DNA of 64,000 bases, from positions 1 to 64,000 of the forward strand of contig NZ_QLZA01000001.1 of NCBI RefSeq assembly GCF_009371885.1, written 5' to 3'. The DNA is from Bifidobacterium tibiigranuli (lineage in GTDB: Bacteria; Actinomycetota; Actinomycetes; Actinomycetales; Bifidobacteriaceae). Shown piece by piece: positions 52,900 through 64,000 of this stretch. A program made the translations under genes and the position numbers. How positions within the stretch are numbered: position 1 is the stretch's first letter; each line of letters starts with the position of its first letter. Below the pieces are notes generated by a model. It saw nothing but the letters and a program-made list of their open reading frames with translations, was not told the origin of the DNA and made no database searches.

Positions 52900-53886
52900 T
52901 CACGGCATGACGAGGATGGTTTTAGTGCCGGGATCGACGTGGCTGGCATGTTCAAGCGCATCTGCGTAGTCATCGAACGGATATTCGACTGCGCGAGGAG
53001 CTGCAAGAGAACCGATTGCGAGGCCTTTGAATATTGAGGCAAGCGCGCTGCGGTAGGCTGCGCGGCGGGCCATGACAATGAGAGGAACCGAGCACACGCG
53101 TTCGCTTGGGCGAGAGCATCGGCGCAGACCTGCGGTGAGAAAGCCCGTTGCCGTCGAAAGACGCTGATACCTGGATGTGTCGTCGAAGGCGATGCGGACG
53201 ATGCGCCCATGGGGAGCTACGGCATGGCGCAAAGAGCGACTTCCGGTGTGATCAATGGCACCGGTGACGCCGCCATGCGTTGCGGCAACAAGCCTGTCCA
53301 TCCAATCCGGGTCGTGGTAATCAAACACTGTCGCGCCTAGTCGTTCCGCCAATCCACGCGTTCGTTGCGACGCGGTGCCGAATACGCAGTATCCAAGCGC
53401 CGTGGCGAATTGCACCGCCCAGCTGCCGACGGCCCCTCCGGCACCTTGAATGAGCAGCGAACCGCCTTCGAATCCCAAGGCGCTGATGGCGAAGCGGGCG
53501 GTCACGGCGTCCAACGGTGTCGCGGCTGCGACTGCGGAATCGAGTTCATCGGGAACCGGCACCACAAGCGACGGGGCAACTGCGATATGCGTGGCGTGCG
53601 TTCCCATGCGAGGAAGTACGCCTGCCACTCGTTGCCCAACCTGTAGATTGGAATGCTGTGACGAGCCCAGACTCTCGATGACGCCTACGAAATCGTAGCC
53701 CGGAGTGAAACCCGGGAACGGCTGTAGCAGATAATCGCCCCGAATCGCCGCGATATCCGTGCTGCCGACCGACGCGTGCGTTATGCGGACTAACGCGCGC
53801 CCGTGAGTTGGTCGAACCGTCTGTGAATGGGTATGAACGCCTGCGGAAGGCTCTCCGAAACGTTCCACGCGCATTGCTTGTGTCAT
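52900..53886 (-). CDS. Quinone-oxidoreductase-like MDR enzyme
   Basis: This 328-residue protein has 'GYDFVGVIESLGSSQHSNLQVGQRVAGVLP', the NADPH-binding 'SLLIQGAGGAVGSWAVQFAT' and 'YPFDDYADALEHASHVDPGTKTILV'. No zinc-binding cysteines are present, so it belongs to the QOR rather than the alcohol dehydrogenase branch. GGAGAGAG precedes the ATG. The substrate is unknown. Confidence 0.83.
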   Translation of the reverse strand: MTQAMRVERFGEPSAGVHTHSQTVRPTHGRALVRITHASVGSTDIAAIRGDYLLQPFPGFTPGYDFVGVIESLGSSQHSNLQVGQRVAGVLPRMGTHATHIAVAPSLVVPVPDELDSAVAAATPLDAVTARFAISALGFEGGSLLIQGAGGAVGSWAVQFATALGYCVFGTASQRTRGLAERLGATVFDYHDPDWMDRLVAATHGGVTGAIDHTGSRSLRHAVAPHGRIVRIAFDDTSRYQRLSTATGFLTAGLRRCSRPSERVCSVPLIVMARRAAYRSALASIFKGLAIGSLAAPRAVEYPFDDYADALEHASHVDPGTKTILVMP

Positions 53887-53967
53887 GAGCTCTCTCCAGT
53901 TGGGTGATTGAGGCCGAAGTTGCCAGTATATCTGCGCTGATTGAGATATCGGAAGCTTATGCAGTCC

Positions 53968-54171
53968 TATCTCGCTTATGTGTAGTGCTAATCGGGTGCG
54001 GCGGAGGTTTATCTACGTTATGTGTAGTGCTATTTCGCAGAGACCCGAGTATCGGGCAGCCCAGAACCGCCATTTTCAGCCAGCGCTACTCGGGGTGTCA
54101 GGGTATTAGCGCCTCACGTAACGCAGATAGACCTCCGCAAGGGTGAATTAACGCTACACATAACGTAGATA
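53968..54171. repeat. 204-bp symmetrical palindromic element
   Basis: Four related 23-base units (consensus TATCTRCGTTATGTGTAGYG plus CTA) lie at 53968 (+), 54010 (+), 54107 (-) and 54149 (-). The units in each half are 42 bases apart, and both pairs share one centre at 54069/54070. GCGGAGGT/ACCTCCGC and CCCGAGTA/TACTCGGG pair inside. It fills part of the 547-base divergent gap between the MDR gene and pth. The terminal inverted repeats suggest a MITE-like element or a large DNA/RNA fold; no target-site duplication is obvious. Confidence 0.75.
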
Positions 54172-54433
54172 CCTTGTTTTGGATGCTGCGTCGGTTGAGA
54201 AAGTCGATGGGATTCGCATTTCCAAGCATGGTGAGCAACCGTGTGGGAACCGAATAACTCAACACACCTCCGATACGCTTTCAGCCGAGGACTTGCGGCT
54301 CTCGTCTCTCGCCACCGGTACCATGAATCGGCTGATATGCGCGATTATGACGCGCAATGAATGCGGCCGGTTTGCGGCGCGCGATGGTGACGGTTCATGT
54401 AGGTGAACTGTGCGGGTGGAAAGAGAGAATGGT

Positions 54434-55033
54434 ATGGCTTCGGCGTTTTGGCTGGTTGTGGGATTGGGCAATCCCGGGAGCAAATACGAGGGCACGCGCC
54501 ACAACATGGGCTTCATGACGGCCGATGTGCTCGCTGAGCGCTGGTCACTCTCCCTCTCCGACCATAAGGGACTTGCCAAGTTGGGCAAGGGCGTGATGAA
54601 TCTCGAAGGGCACTCGGTCAAATTCTTCCTCGCCAAGCCGCTGACCTATATGAACGACTCCGGCAACGCCGTGGCATCCATCAGCGCGTACTACGGCATC
54701 GAGGCCGAGCACATCGTGGTCATTCATGATGATATGGATTTGGAATTCGGCCGCATCAAGGTCAAGGCGGGCGGCTCGGCAGGCGGTCACAACGGCATCA
54801 AATCCATTGACCGGTCCTTAAGTACGAACCAGTATGCGCGCGTGCGCATGGGGGTGGGCCATGCCCAGCGCGGACCGCGCGCCCACGACAACACTGTGGA
54901 CTGGGTGCTGGGCGGATTCAATCCTGACCAGCGCAAGCAGCTGCTGGAATTCCTGGCCGACGGCGCCGATGCCACGGAAACGGTGATTTTTGATGGGCTG
55001 AACGCTGCGCAGGAGCGCTTTAATGGTAGGTGA
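54434..55033 (+). CDS. pth: Peptidyl-tRNA hydrolase
   Basis: This 199-residue enzyme recycles peptidyl-tRNA by cleaving the ester bond. It has 'LVVGLGNPGSKYEGTRHNMGF' with the catalytic His, 'LAKPLTYMNDSGNAV', 'VIHDDMDLEFGRIKVKAGGSAGGHNGIKSI' and 'RVRMGVGH'. The ATG at 54434 matches the family start; the ATG at 54410 has no family match. Its last 11 bases overlap mfd. Confidence 0.95.
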   Translation: MASAFWLVVGLGNPGSKYEGTRHNMGFMTADVLAERWSLSLSDHKGLAKLGKGVMNLEGHSVKFFLAKPLTYMNDSGNAVASISAYYGIEAEHIVVIHDDMDLEFGRIKVKAGGSAGGHNGIKSIDRSLSTNQYARVRMGVGHAQRGPRAHDNTVDWVLGGFNPDQRKQLLEFLADGADATETVIFDGLNAAQERFNGR

Positions 55034-58000
55034 AACAGCGGTTATGGATAGGGTAGTGGCGGATAGCACAACGAAGAATGCGGCAGCAAGCGCAGCAGCA
55101 CCAGCAGGAAGAAGGAACAAGGCTGCTGCAGTTCTTTCCGACCATCAGTCACTGATTGGCGTCCTCGAATCGCTCGAACGCGACCCATCGTTCAAAGCGC
55201 TGGTCAACGGCGACATCGAGCAGCCCGAGTCGAAAACCGACCCCAGCATCGTCGTCGGCGCGCCCAGCGGATTGCGCCCGGCGATTGCAGCGGCTGCTGC
55301 TGCGCGACATACTGCGGTTGTGCTAGTCGTGGCATCCAGCCGCGAAGCCGAGGAAACCGTGGAATCGCTGCGTTCCTGGTATGAGGGCGACTCCAATGCC
55401 ATCGCGCAATTTGAAGCTTGGGAAACGCTGCCGCACGAGCGGCTTTCCCCGCGCGCCGACACCGTGGCCAGCCGCATGGCCGTCATGCGCCGGCTGAAGC
55501 ACCCGCAGCCCGGCAGCGACATGTTCGGGCCGATTCAGATACTCGTGATGCCGGTGCGCTCGCTGATTCAGCCGGTGGTGGCCGGCCTTGGCGACGTGGA
55601 GCCGCTGGTCTTCGAGCAGAGCAGGGAACTGCCGCTTGACGAAGCCGCAGGCAGACTGGTCGAAAACGCATACACGCGCGTCGACTTGGTGATGGATCGT
55701 GGTGAATTCGCGGTGCGCGGCGGCATCCTCGACGTGTTCCCGCCCACCGCGCCGCACCCGGTGCGCATCGAATTCTTCGGCGACGAAATCGACTCCATCC
55801 GCGAGTTCCATGCCTCCGACCAGCGCACTTATGGCGACGATGTGCCGCGCATATGGGCCACGCCCTGCCGCGAGCTACAGCTTAACGACGCGGTGCGCGA
55901 ACGGGCGAAGTCGCTCATCGGCCGGATTCCCAACGCCGACGACATGCTCGAATCGATCGCCAACGCGATACCGGTAGAAGGTATGGAATCGCTCATGCCC
56001 GCGCTGATCGACGATATGGAGCCGGTCGCCGGGCTGCTGCCCGACAATGCGCTTATGCTGCTTTCCGACCCGGAGAAGCTGCGCCGCGCCGCCGAGGATC
56101 TGACGAAAACGGCGAACGAATTCCTCGCCGCCAGCTGGCATGTGGCTGCTGCCGGGCATGGTGCGGGTGCGCCGATCAGCTTCGAACAGGCAAGTTTCCT
56201 CGACTATGACGAGACCATCAGCGCGCTGGAATTCTCCCGTCATGAAGTCGTTCAGCTTACGTCCTTCGGTGTGGATGCAAGCAGGCCGGGGCATGTGCAG
56301 CTCGATGCTCAGGATCCCGCGCAGTTCCGCGGCGACGAAGCCAAGGCCTCGCATGGCATCGAGTCGCTGATTGCCGACGGCTATGCGGTGACGGTCACCT
56401 CGCCGGCGCAAGGCACGCTGTCGCGCTTGAAGCGCGTGATCAACGAAACCGGTATCACGAAGTTCGAGTGTGTCCGCTCGCATGCCATCGATGGTTTTGT
56501 CGACAACGTCGCCAAAGTCGCGCTGCTCACTGAGCGTGACATCACCGGACGCACGAGCGCGGGAACGCAGGCCAAGACGCCCAAGCGCCGTCGCAAGGCC
56601 ATCGACTTGGTGGAGCTGAAAACCGGCGACTACATCGTGCACGAGCAGCACGGCATCGGGCGCTTCATCGAGATGAAGCAGCGCACGATTGGTGTCGGTG
56701 CGAACAAAACCACGCGCGAATACCTCGTCATCGAGTATGCGCCTTCGAAGCGCAACGCCCCGCCCGACAAGCTGTTCATCCCCACCGACCAGCTCGACCA
56801 GGTCAGCAAATACATTGGTGCCGAAGCCCCGAAGCTCAACAAGCTGGGCGGCTCGGACTGGGCGGCGACCAAGGCCAAGGCGCGCAAGCATGTGCATGAG
56901 ATTGCCGAGGACTTGGTCAAGCTCTATTCGGCGCGGCAGAGCACGGCCGGATTCGCTTTCAGCCCCGATACCCCGTGGCAGAAGGAGCTTGAGGACGCCT
57001 TTCCCTATCAGGAGACCGCCGACCAGCTCACGACCATTGACGAGGTCAAGGCCGACATGGAGAAATCCGTGCCGATGGACCGGCTCATCTGCGGCGACGT
57101 GGGCTTCGGCAAAACCGAAATCGCGGTGCGGGCGGCTTTCAAGGCGATTCAGGACGGCAAGCAGGTGGCCGTGCTGGTGCCGACAACCCTGCTGGTGCAG
57201 CAGCATTACGAGACTTTTACCGAGCGCTACGAGGGCTTCCCGGTCAAGGTGGCGGCGTTGAGCCGTTTCCAAAGCACCAAGGAGATCAACGAGACGCTCA
57301 AGGGCCTGGCGGACGGCACGGTTGACCTGGTGATTGGCACGCATAAGCTGCTCAACCCCAAAATCAAGTTCAAGGATCTCGGGCTGCTCGTCATCGACGA
57401 GGAGCAGCGCTTCGGCGTCGAGCACAAGGAGACGCTCAAGGCTCTGCGCACCAACGTCGACGTGCTGTCGCTGTCGGCCACGCCTATCCCGCGTACCTTG
57501 GAGATGGCCGTCACCGGCATCCGCGAAATGTCGACGCTGGCGACTCCGCCCGAGGACCGTCTTCCGGTGCTCACCTACGTCGGGGCATACGAGGACGCGC
57601 AGGTGAAGGCGTCCATCAACCGCGAGCTGCTGCGCGGTGGGCAGGTATTCTACGTGCACAATCGCGTGGAGGATATTGGCCGTGTCTCTGCGAAGATTCA
57701 CGAGCTGGTGCCCGAAGCGCGCATCGGCGTCGCACACGGCAAGATGGGGGAGAAGCAGCTCGACGGGGTCATCCGCGACTTCTGGCATCGTGACGTCGAC
57801 GTGCTGCTGTGCACAACCATCATCGAAACCGGCCTCGATATCTCAAACGCCAACACGCTGCTTGTCGACCATGCTGACCGCTTTGGACTCAGCCAGTTGC
57901 ACCAGCTGCGCGGGCGCGTCGGGCGTGGCCGCGAACGCGCGTATGCGTATTTCCTCTACGATCCGGCCAAGCCCATGACCCAGCAGTCACACGACCGCTT

Positions 58001-58664
58001 GGAAACCATCGCGCAGAACACTGCGCTGGGTTCGGGCTTCGACGTGGCGATGAAGGATCTGGAGCTGCGTGGCACCGGCAATCTGCTCGGCGGCGAGCAG
58101 AGCGGGCATATCGAGGGCGTCGGCTTCGACCTGTACGTGCGCATGGTCTCTGAGGCCGTGGAACAGTACAAGGAGCCGGAGCGCCACGAGCCGGTCGCCG
58201 TCACCATCGACCTGCCCATCGAGGCGTCGATTCCGGTGGATTATATTGACTCTGACAAGCTGCGTCTTGAGGCTTACCGCAAGCTGGCTGCCGCACGCAG
58301 CGAACAGGATCTCGCCGATCTGCGCGAGGAGCTGGCTGACCGCTATGGCGTGCTGCCGCAGGAGTTCGAGACGCTCTTCGACGTGGCGCGGCTGCGGGCC
58401 AAGGCGCGCGAGCTGGGCATCAGCGAAATCGTGACGCAGGGCAGCCGCGTGCGCGTGGGCAAGATCGACCCGCCCGAATCGCTGCAAATGCGCATGTCGC
58501 GCATCTACCGCGGCATGCAATACCGCCCCGTCACCCACACCATGCTCATCCCCGCGCCCTTCGCTGGCTCGCTCGGCTCCGCGCCGATGAGCAGCGAGCA
58601 GATCATGCACTGGACCGAGCAACTGCTCGAAGATCTGGCGTGGAAGGGGACGCCTCGGGGGTGA
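55023..58664 (+). CDS. mfd: Transcription-repair coupling factor
   Basis: This 1213-residue protein releases stalled RNA polymerase and recruits UvrA. The N-terminal UvrB-like domains lead to the RNA-polymerase-interacting region ('DLVELKTGDYIVHEQHGIGRFIEM'), then a helicase with 'ICGDVGFGKTEIAVRAAFKA', 'VIDEEQRFGVEHKE', 'LSATPIPRTLEMAVTG' and 'LHQLRGRVGRGRERAYAYFL'. The C-terminal TRCF domain is complete. It overlaps pth by 11 bases. Confidence 0.96.
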   Translation: MVGETAVMDRVVADSTTKNAAASAAAPAGRRNKAAAVLSDHQSLIGVLESLERDPSFKALVNGDIEQPESKTDPSIVVGAPSGLRPAIAAAAAARHTAVVLVVASSREAEETVESLRSWYEGDSNAIAQFEAWETLPHERLSPRADTVASRMAVMRRLKHPQPGSDMFGPIQILVMPVRSLIQPVVAGLGDVEPLVFEQSRELPLDEAAGRLVENAYTRVDLVMDRGEFAVRGGILDVFPPTAPHPVRIEFFGDEIDSIREFHASDQRTYGDDVPRIWATPCRELQLNDAVRERAKSLIGRIPNADDMLESIANAIPVEGMESLMPALIDDMEPVAGLLPDNALMLLSDPEKLRRAAEDLTKTANEFLAASWHVAAAGHGAGAPISFEQASFLDYDETISALEFSRHEVVQLTSFGVDASRPGHVQLDAQDPAQFRGDEAKASHGIESLIADGYAVTVTSPAQGTLSRLKRVINETGITKFECVRSHAIDGFVDNVAKVALLTERDITGRTSAGTQAKTPKRRRKAIDLVELKTGDYIVHEQHGIGRFIEMKQRTIGVGANKTTREYLVIEYAPSKRNAPPDKLFIPTDQLDQVSKYIGAEAPKLNKLGGSDWAATKAKARKHVHEIAEDLVKLYSARQSTAGFAFSPDTPWQKELEDAFPYQETADQLTTIDEVKADMEKSVPMDRLICGDVGFGKTEIAVRAAFKAIQDGKQVAVLVPTTLLVQQHYETFTERYEGFPVKVAALSRFQSTKEINETLKGLADGTVDLVIGTHKLLNPKIKFKDLGLLVIDEEQRFGVEHKETLKALRTNVDVLSLSATPIPRTLEMAVTGIREMSTLATPPEDRLPVLTYVGAYEDAQVKASINRELLRGGQVFYVHNRVEDIGRVSAKIHELVPEARIGVAHGKMGEKQLDGVIRDFWHRDVDVLLCTTIIETGLDISNANTLLVDHADRFGLSQLHQLRGRVGRGRERAYAYFLYDPAKPMTQQSHDRLETIAQNTALGSGFDVAMKDLELRGTGNLLGGEQSGHIEGVGFDLYVRMVSEAVEQYKEPERHEPVAVTIDLPIEASIPVDYIDSDKLRLEAYRKLAAARSEQDLADLREELADRYGVLPQEFETLFDVARLRAKARELGISEIVTQGSRVRVGKIDPPESLQMRMSRIYRGMQYRPVTHTMLIPAPFAGSLGSAPMSSEQIMHWTEQLLEDLAWKGTPRG

Positions 58665-58851
58665 ATTCGGCTGGATGCGCTCGCGCTTTTTCGAAGCTGC
58701 CCGAAAGGTGCGAGCCAATCCATTGAAGAATCACTCATGCACGCGGTGTACTGCGCAATAGCGCATCAATCAGAATATGCAAATTCATCAGTTGAAGTTA
58801 TGTTAATTCATCAGTAGAGTGTTCAAACCGTGCAAGCAGGCGGAAATTCTC

Positions 58852-58903
58852 TTATTGCATCACGATTTATTGCATCGCGATTAATTTAATCGTGATGCAA
58901 TAA
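58852..58903. promoter_or_regulatory. Three copies of a 16-bp motif before the AAA ATPase gene
   Basis: TTATTGCATCACGATT occurs at 58852-58867, again with one change (TTATTGCATCGCGATT) at 58867-58882, and as the exact reverse complement at 58888-58903. The last copy ends 27 bases before the gene start. This could be a cluster of operator sites or a strong hairpin in the promoter region. The rest of 58665-58930 shows nothing recognisable. Confidence 0.6.
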
Positions 58904-58930
58904 GGAAGTGTTTTGTGATACGATATAGGT

Positions 58931-61821
<2,891 letters not shown>

Positions 61822-61834
61822 GGTGTGATTCGCC

Positions 61835-61879
61835 TGGTGCGGTGTGGCGCGTGACGCTGCACCGCACCACGCGGGTTTT
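61835..61879 (+). terminator. Terminator after eno
   Basis: TGGTGCGGTG (61835-61844) pairs with CACCGCACCA (61860-61869), followed by CGCGGGTTTT. Confidence 0.75.
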
Positions 61880-61884
61880 CAGTG

Positions 61885-61923
61885 CCCGTCGCATTCGGCC
61901 AAGTCGAATGCGACGGGTATTTT
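61885..61923 (+). terminator. Second terminator-like hairpin just before the ftsB-like start
   Basis: CCCGTCGCATTCG (61885-61897) pairs with CGAATGCGACGGG (61905-61917) and is followed by TATTTT. The T-run ends one base before the start codon of the next gene, so it is either a second eno terminator or a leader structure controlling that gene. Confidence 0.7.
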
Positions 61924-61924
61924 C

Positions 61925-62491
61925 ATGTCTATGAGCAAATCGACCCGTCCTGCAAGACCTTCCTCGCCCAGACGCGGAAGCGGACCGGTCGCGTTTTTCA
62001 TTGCACTGTTCATCGTTGCTCTAGGGTCGATTCAGCTGGTATCCACATTTCATTCGTATGCGCTGAATCTGGCCGAACTCAACAATCTCAAGCGTCAGGA
62101 AGCTTCGCTTGTGGCCCAGAAGCAGGAGCTGGAGAACAATATCGCCCGGTGGAACGACAAGGCTTACATTACCGCACAGGCGCGCGAACGTCTGGGCTTC
62201 GTCTTCCCCGGTGAGCAGGCGATTCGCGTCGAACATCCTGAGGCTGTCACGGGCAATTCCAAGGACTCCGAAGCCAACGGGTCTTCCTCGCAGGATGGGC
62301 ATAAGGCGTTGCCGTGGTACGGCGAGCTGTCCTATGCTTTCAAGCAGGCCGATGCGCCGCTTCCTAAAACCGCCAACGAGCAGGGCGCGAAAAGTCCTGC
62401 TGGCGACTCTGGCGGTGCTAGTGGCACAGGTAGCGCTGGCGGCGCGCAAGGGAATGGTGCAGCATCAAATGGCGGCACAGCGGGTAAGTAG
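61925..62491 (+). CDS. FtsB/DivIC-like septum formation protein
   Basis: This 188-residue protein has a basic cytoplasmic N-terminus, one membrane helix ('GPVAFFIALFIVALGSIQLVSTF', about 20-42) and a coiled coil ('LAELNNLKRQEASLVAQKQELENNIARWND') ending in 'YITAQARERLGFVFPGE', the DivIC/FtsB signature. The C-terminal tail is a Gly/Ala/Ser-rich extension. It takes part in the divisome with FtsL and FtsQ. Its start follows a terminator-like hairpin and has no clear ribosome site; the ATG at 61931 is an alternative. The eno-ftsB-DUF501-ppx order is common in Actinobacteria. Confidence 0.87.
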   Translation: MSMSKSTRPARPSSPRRGSGPVAFFIALFIVALGSIQLVSTFHSYALNLAELNNLKRQEASLVAQKQELENNIARWNDKAYITAQARERLGFVFPGEQAIRVEHPEAVTGNSKDSEANGSSSQDGHKALPWYGELSYAFKQADAPLPKTANEQGAKSPAGDSGGASGTGSAGGAQGNGAASNGGTAGK

Positions 62492-62601
62492 CTTCTGCTT
62501 GTTCATGGAAAATATCGGCGAATGGCGATAGCAGTGATTATGACAATAACGACGATTATGGCGACCATCACAACATCAACGGCAATGACAATGGAGCGCA
62601 G

Positions 62602-63219
62602 ATGACTCAACCCCAGGCCCAGTCTCATACCCAACCGCAGGGCGCAATCGACGCTGATATGCGTGCGCAGGCCGTCGCGCTGGTTGACCGATGCCTCGCC
62701 GACCCGGCCAATGAGCACGATATCGCTATGGTGCGCAAGCAGTTGGGGCGTTTTCCTCGGGGCATGGTCGCCGTCGGCGCGCGGTGCGTCTGCGGCCGGC
62801 CGCTGGCGGTCGTCACCCGGCCGGAACTGGATGATGGCACCCCATTCCCCACGACTTGCTACCTCACCAGTCCCGAGGCCGTCAAGGCGATCTCGCATTT
62901 GGAAGCGAATGGCGTGATGCGCGAATACAACGAGCTGCTCAATACGGATGACGCGGTGCATGAGGCCTATGAACGTGCCCATGCGTTGTATCTGGCATTC
63001 CGGCACGAGCTTGCCACGCGTCTTGGGGACAGCGAGGAGCACATCGCGGGCACCAGCGCGGGCGGCATGCCGGCGCGCGTCAAATGCCTGCACGCGCTGC
63101 TGGCGCAGACGCTGGTCATGGGGTCTGGGGCTAATCCCATAGGCGACTTGGCTTTGGAGCGGGTTCACGAGGAGTTCAGCCCGACCGTGTGCCGATGCAC
63201 GACGCAGGTTGAGGACTGA
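62602..63219 (+). CDS. DUF501 protein
   Basis: This 205-residue protein has 'DIAMVRKQLGRFPRGMVAVGARCVCGRPLAV' and 'PFPTTCYLTSPEAVKAISHLEANGVM', the DUF501 pattern found between ftsB and ppx in Actinobacteria. Cysteine pairs (CVC and CRC near the C-terminus) suggest metal binding. No function is established. Confidence 0.85.
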   Translation: MTQPQAQSHTQPQGAIDADMRAQAVALVDRCLADPANEHDIAMVRKQLGRFPRGMVAVGARCVCGRPLAVVTRPELDDGTPFPTTCYLTSPEAVKAISHLEANGVMREYNELLNTDDAVHEAYERAHALYLAFRHELATRLGDSEEHIAGTSAGGMPARVKCLHALLAQTLVMGSGANPIGDLALERVHEEFSPTVCRCTTQVED

Positions 63220-63345
63220 ATCGGGCAGCGAGACGGCGCAGCGGCGTATACTCGGGCGAGTTGTTATTGAGGACTGTTGTTGAGGATTGTGTTTGCACGG
63301 ACAATCGGCACGGACAATCTGCACGAAGAAGGAGCAGCGAGGGCT

Positions 63346-64000
63346 ATGGAAGGTTCACAACGGGATGCAGTGACGGTCGCAGGCATCGATTGCGGCACGA
63401 ACTCGATTCGTCTCAAAATCGCGCGCGTCGATGCTGATGGCACGCATGACATTGTGCCCCGCATGCTCCGGGTGATTCGGCTCGGGCAGGATGTGGACAA
63501 AACCCACCGTTTCGCCGACGAGGCGCTAGAACGCGCCGATGCCGCAGTGCGTGAATTCGCCGATGTGCTGGCCGAGCACCCGGTTGACGGCATCCGTTTC
63601 GTAGCCACGTCGGCCACGCGCGACGCCGAGAACCGCGAGGTGTTCGAATCCTCGATGGAGCGCATTCTTGGCGTGCGCCCGGAGGTCATCCCCGGCAGCG
63701 AGGAGGCCGCACTGAGCTTTCTTGGCGCCACATGCGTCGCGCCGAGGCATGACCTCGCAGCGCCCTATCTCGTCGTGGACCTTGGCGGGGGCTCGACGGA
63801 GCTGGTGCTCGGCGGCGATGGAGTGAGTGCGCCGGACACGCAGGTGCAGGCGGCCTTCTCGATGAACATCGGGTCGGTGCGCATGACCGAGCGGCATCTG
63901 CGCTCCGATCCGCCGACGATCGAGGAGATTCGCGAGGCTGCCACGGATATCGACGAGCATATCGACGAGGCATTCCAGCAGGTTCCTGCGGGCAAAACTC
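63346..64000 (+). CDS. ppx: Exopolyphosphatase / guanosine pentaphosphate phosphatase, 5' part
   Basis: The frame begins MEGSQRDAVTVAGIDCGTNS after GGAG and runs off the window after about 218 residues. It has the ASKHA phosphate-1 motif 'VAGIDCGTNSIRLKIA', 'RFVATSATRDAENREVF' and 'YLVVDLGGGSTELVLGG', typical of Ppx/GppA enzymes that degrade polyphosphate or pppGpp. The C-terminal part is outside the window, so the two activities cannot be separated. Confidence 0.9.
   Translation, partial: MEGSQRDAVTVAGIDCGTNSIRLKIARVDADGTHDIVPRMLRVIRLGQDVDKTHRFADEALERADAAVREFADVLAEHPVDGIRFVATSATRDAENREVFESSMERILGVRPEVIPGSEEAALSFLGATCVAPRHDLAAPYLVVDLGGGSTELVLGGDGVSAPDTQVQAAFSMNIGSVRMTERHLRSDPPTIEEIREAATDIDEHIDEAFQQVPAGKT

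Noticed and set aside
53968..54171. tRNA or small structured RNA gene
   Set aside because: The symmetry is that of a simple palindrome; no cloverleaf, anticodon arm or T-arm consensus is present.
55875..57788. Long open frame on the minus strand opposite mfd
   Set aside because: It is the complement of a strongly conserved helicase gene in high-GC DNA; its protein has no recognisable motif and no ribosome site.

Overview
This is a high-GC, densely coded bacterial window, most likely from Bifidobacterium or a close relative in the Bifidobacteriaceae. The support is the pth-mfd...eno-ftsB-DUF501-ppx block, an UPF0182 membrane protein, a perfect HspR-type HAIR operator before hsp20, a fused biotin carboxylase/BCCP chain, and short operons with ATGA/TGATG overlaps. 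The genus is inferred from gene order and protein character; no search was run. No rRNA, tRNA or CRISPR array was found.

Left part (1-20 kb). The edge holds the start of an IS3-type transposase, an EXLDI-motif protein and a Phd/RelE-type toxin-antitoxin pair. Next is an operon of six zinc-free ribosomal protein paralogues (L28, L33, S14, L31B, L36B, L32), divergent from a degenerate CobW-like protein, with a Zur-type box between. Then come a 925-residue tandem histidine kinase whose second half is a pseudo-kinase, a proline iminopeptidase, proC, a polar amino-acid ABC importer, ychF, a DUF1801 protein, hipBA coupled to a DNA glycosylase, and a Fur-family regulator divergent from a VIT-like metal transporter.

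Middle (20-34.4 kb). This holds a DUF488 protein, an NTF2-like protein, hsp20, an oligopeptide-binding lipoprotein, a histidine phosphatase, a uracil/xanthine permease, a GH3 lipoprotein-like enzyme, an asparagine-permease/asparaginase pair, the UPF0182 protein and a GNAT acetyltransferase.

Metabolic island (34.5-52.7 kb). One operon encodes PxpA-PxpB-PxpC (5-oxoprolinase), a biotin carboxylase-BCCP fusion and a degenerate carboxyltransferase-like protein, divergent from a LysR regulator. Beside it are an SDR, an AEC carrier and an aspartate aminotransferase with a LacI regulator, then a second LysR regulator divergent from a five-gene Opp peptide importer. The two LysR proteins share an unusual stretch in their effector domain, so I infer that they sense related ligands and that the island takes up peptides and processes 5-oxoproline or a similar lactam.

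Right part (52.7-64 kb). This holds a quinone-oxidoreductase-like MDR enzyme, pth, mfd, an archaeal-type AAA ATPase with a putative nuclease-like C-terminus, enolase, an FtsB/DivIC-like septation protein, DUF501, and the 5' part of a Ppx/GppA phosphatase cut by the window edge.

Repeats. Ten of the eleven convergent junctions carry long inverted repeats. Three elements stand out: a two-copy ~140-bp multi-hairpin repeat, a run of alternating complementary arms after hsp20, and a 204-bp near-symmetrical palindrome upstream of pth.
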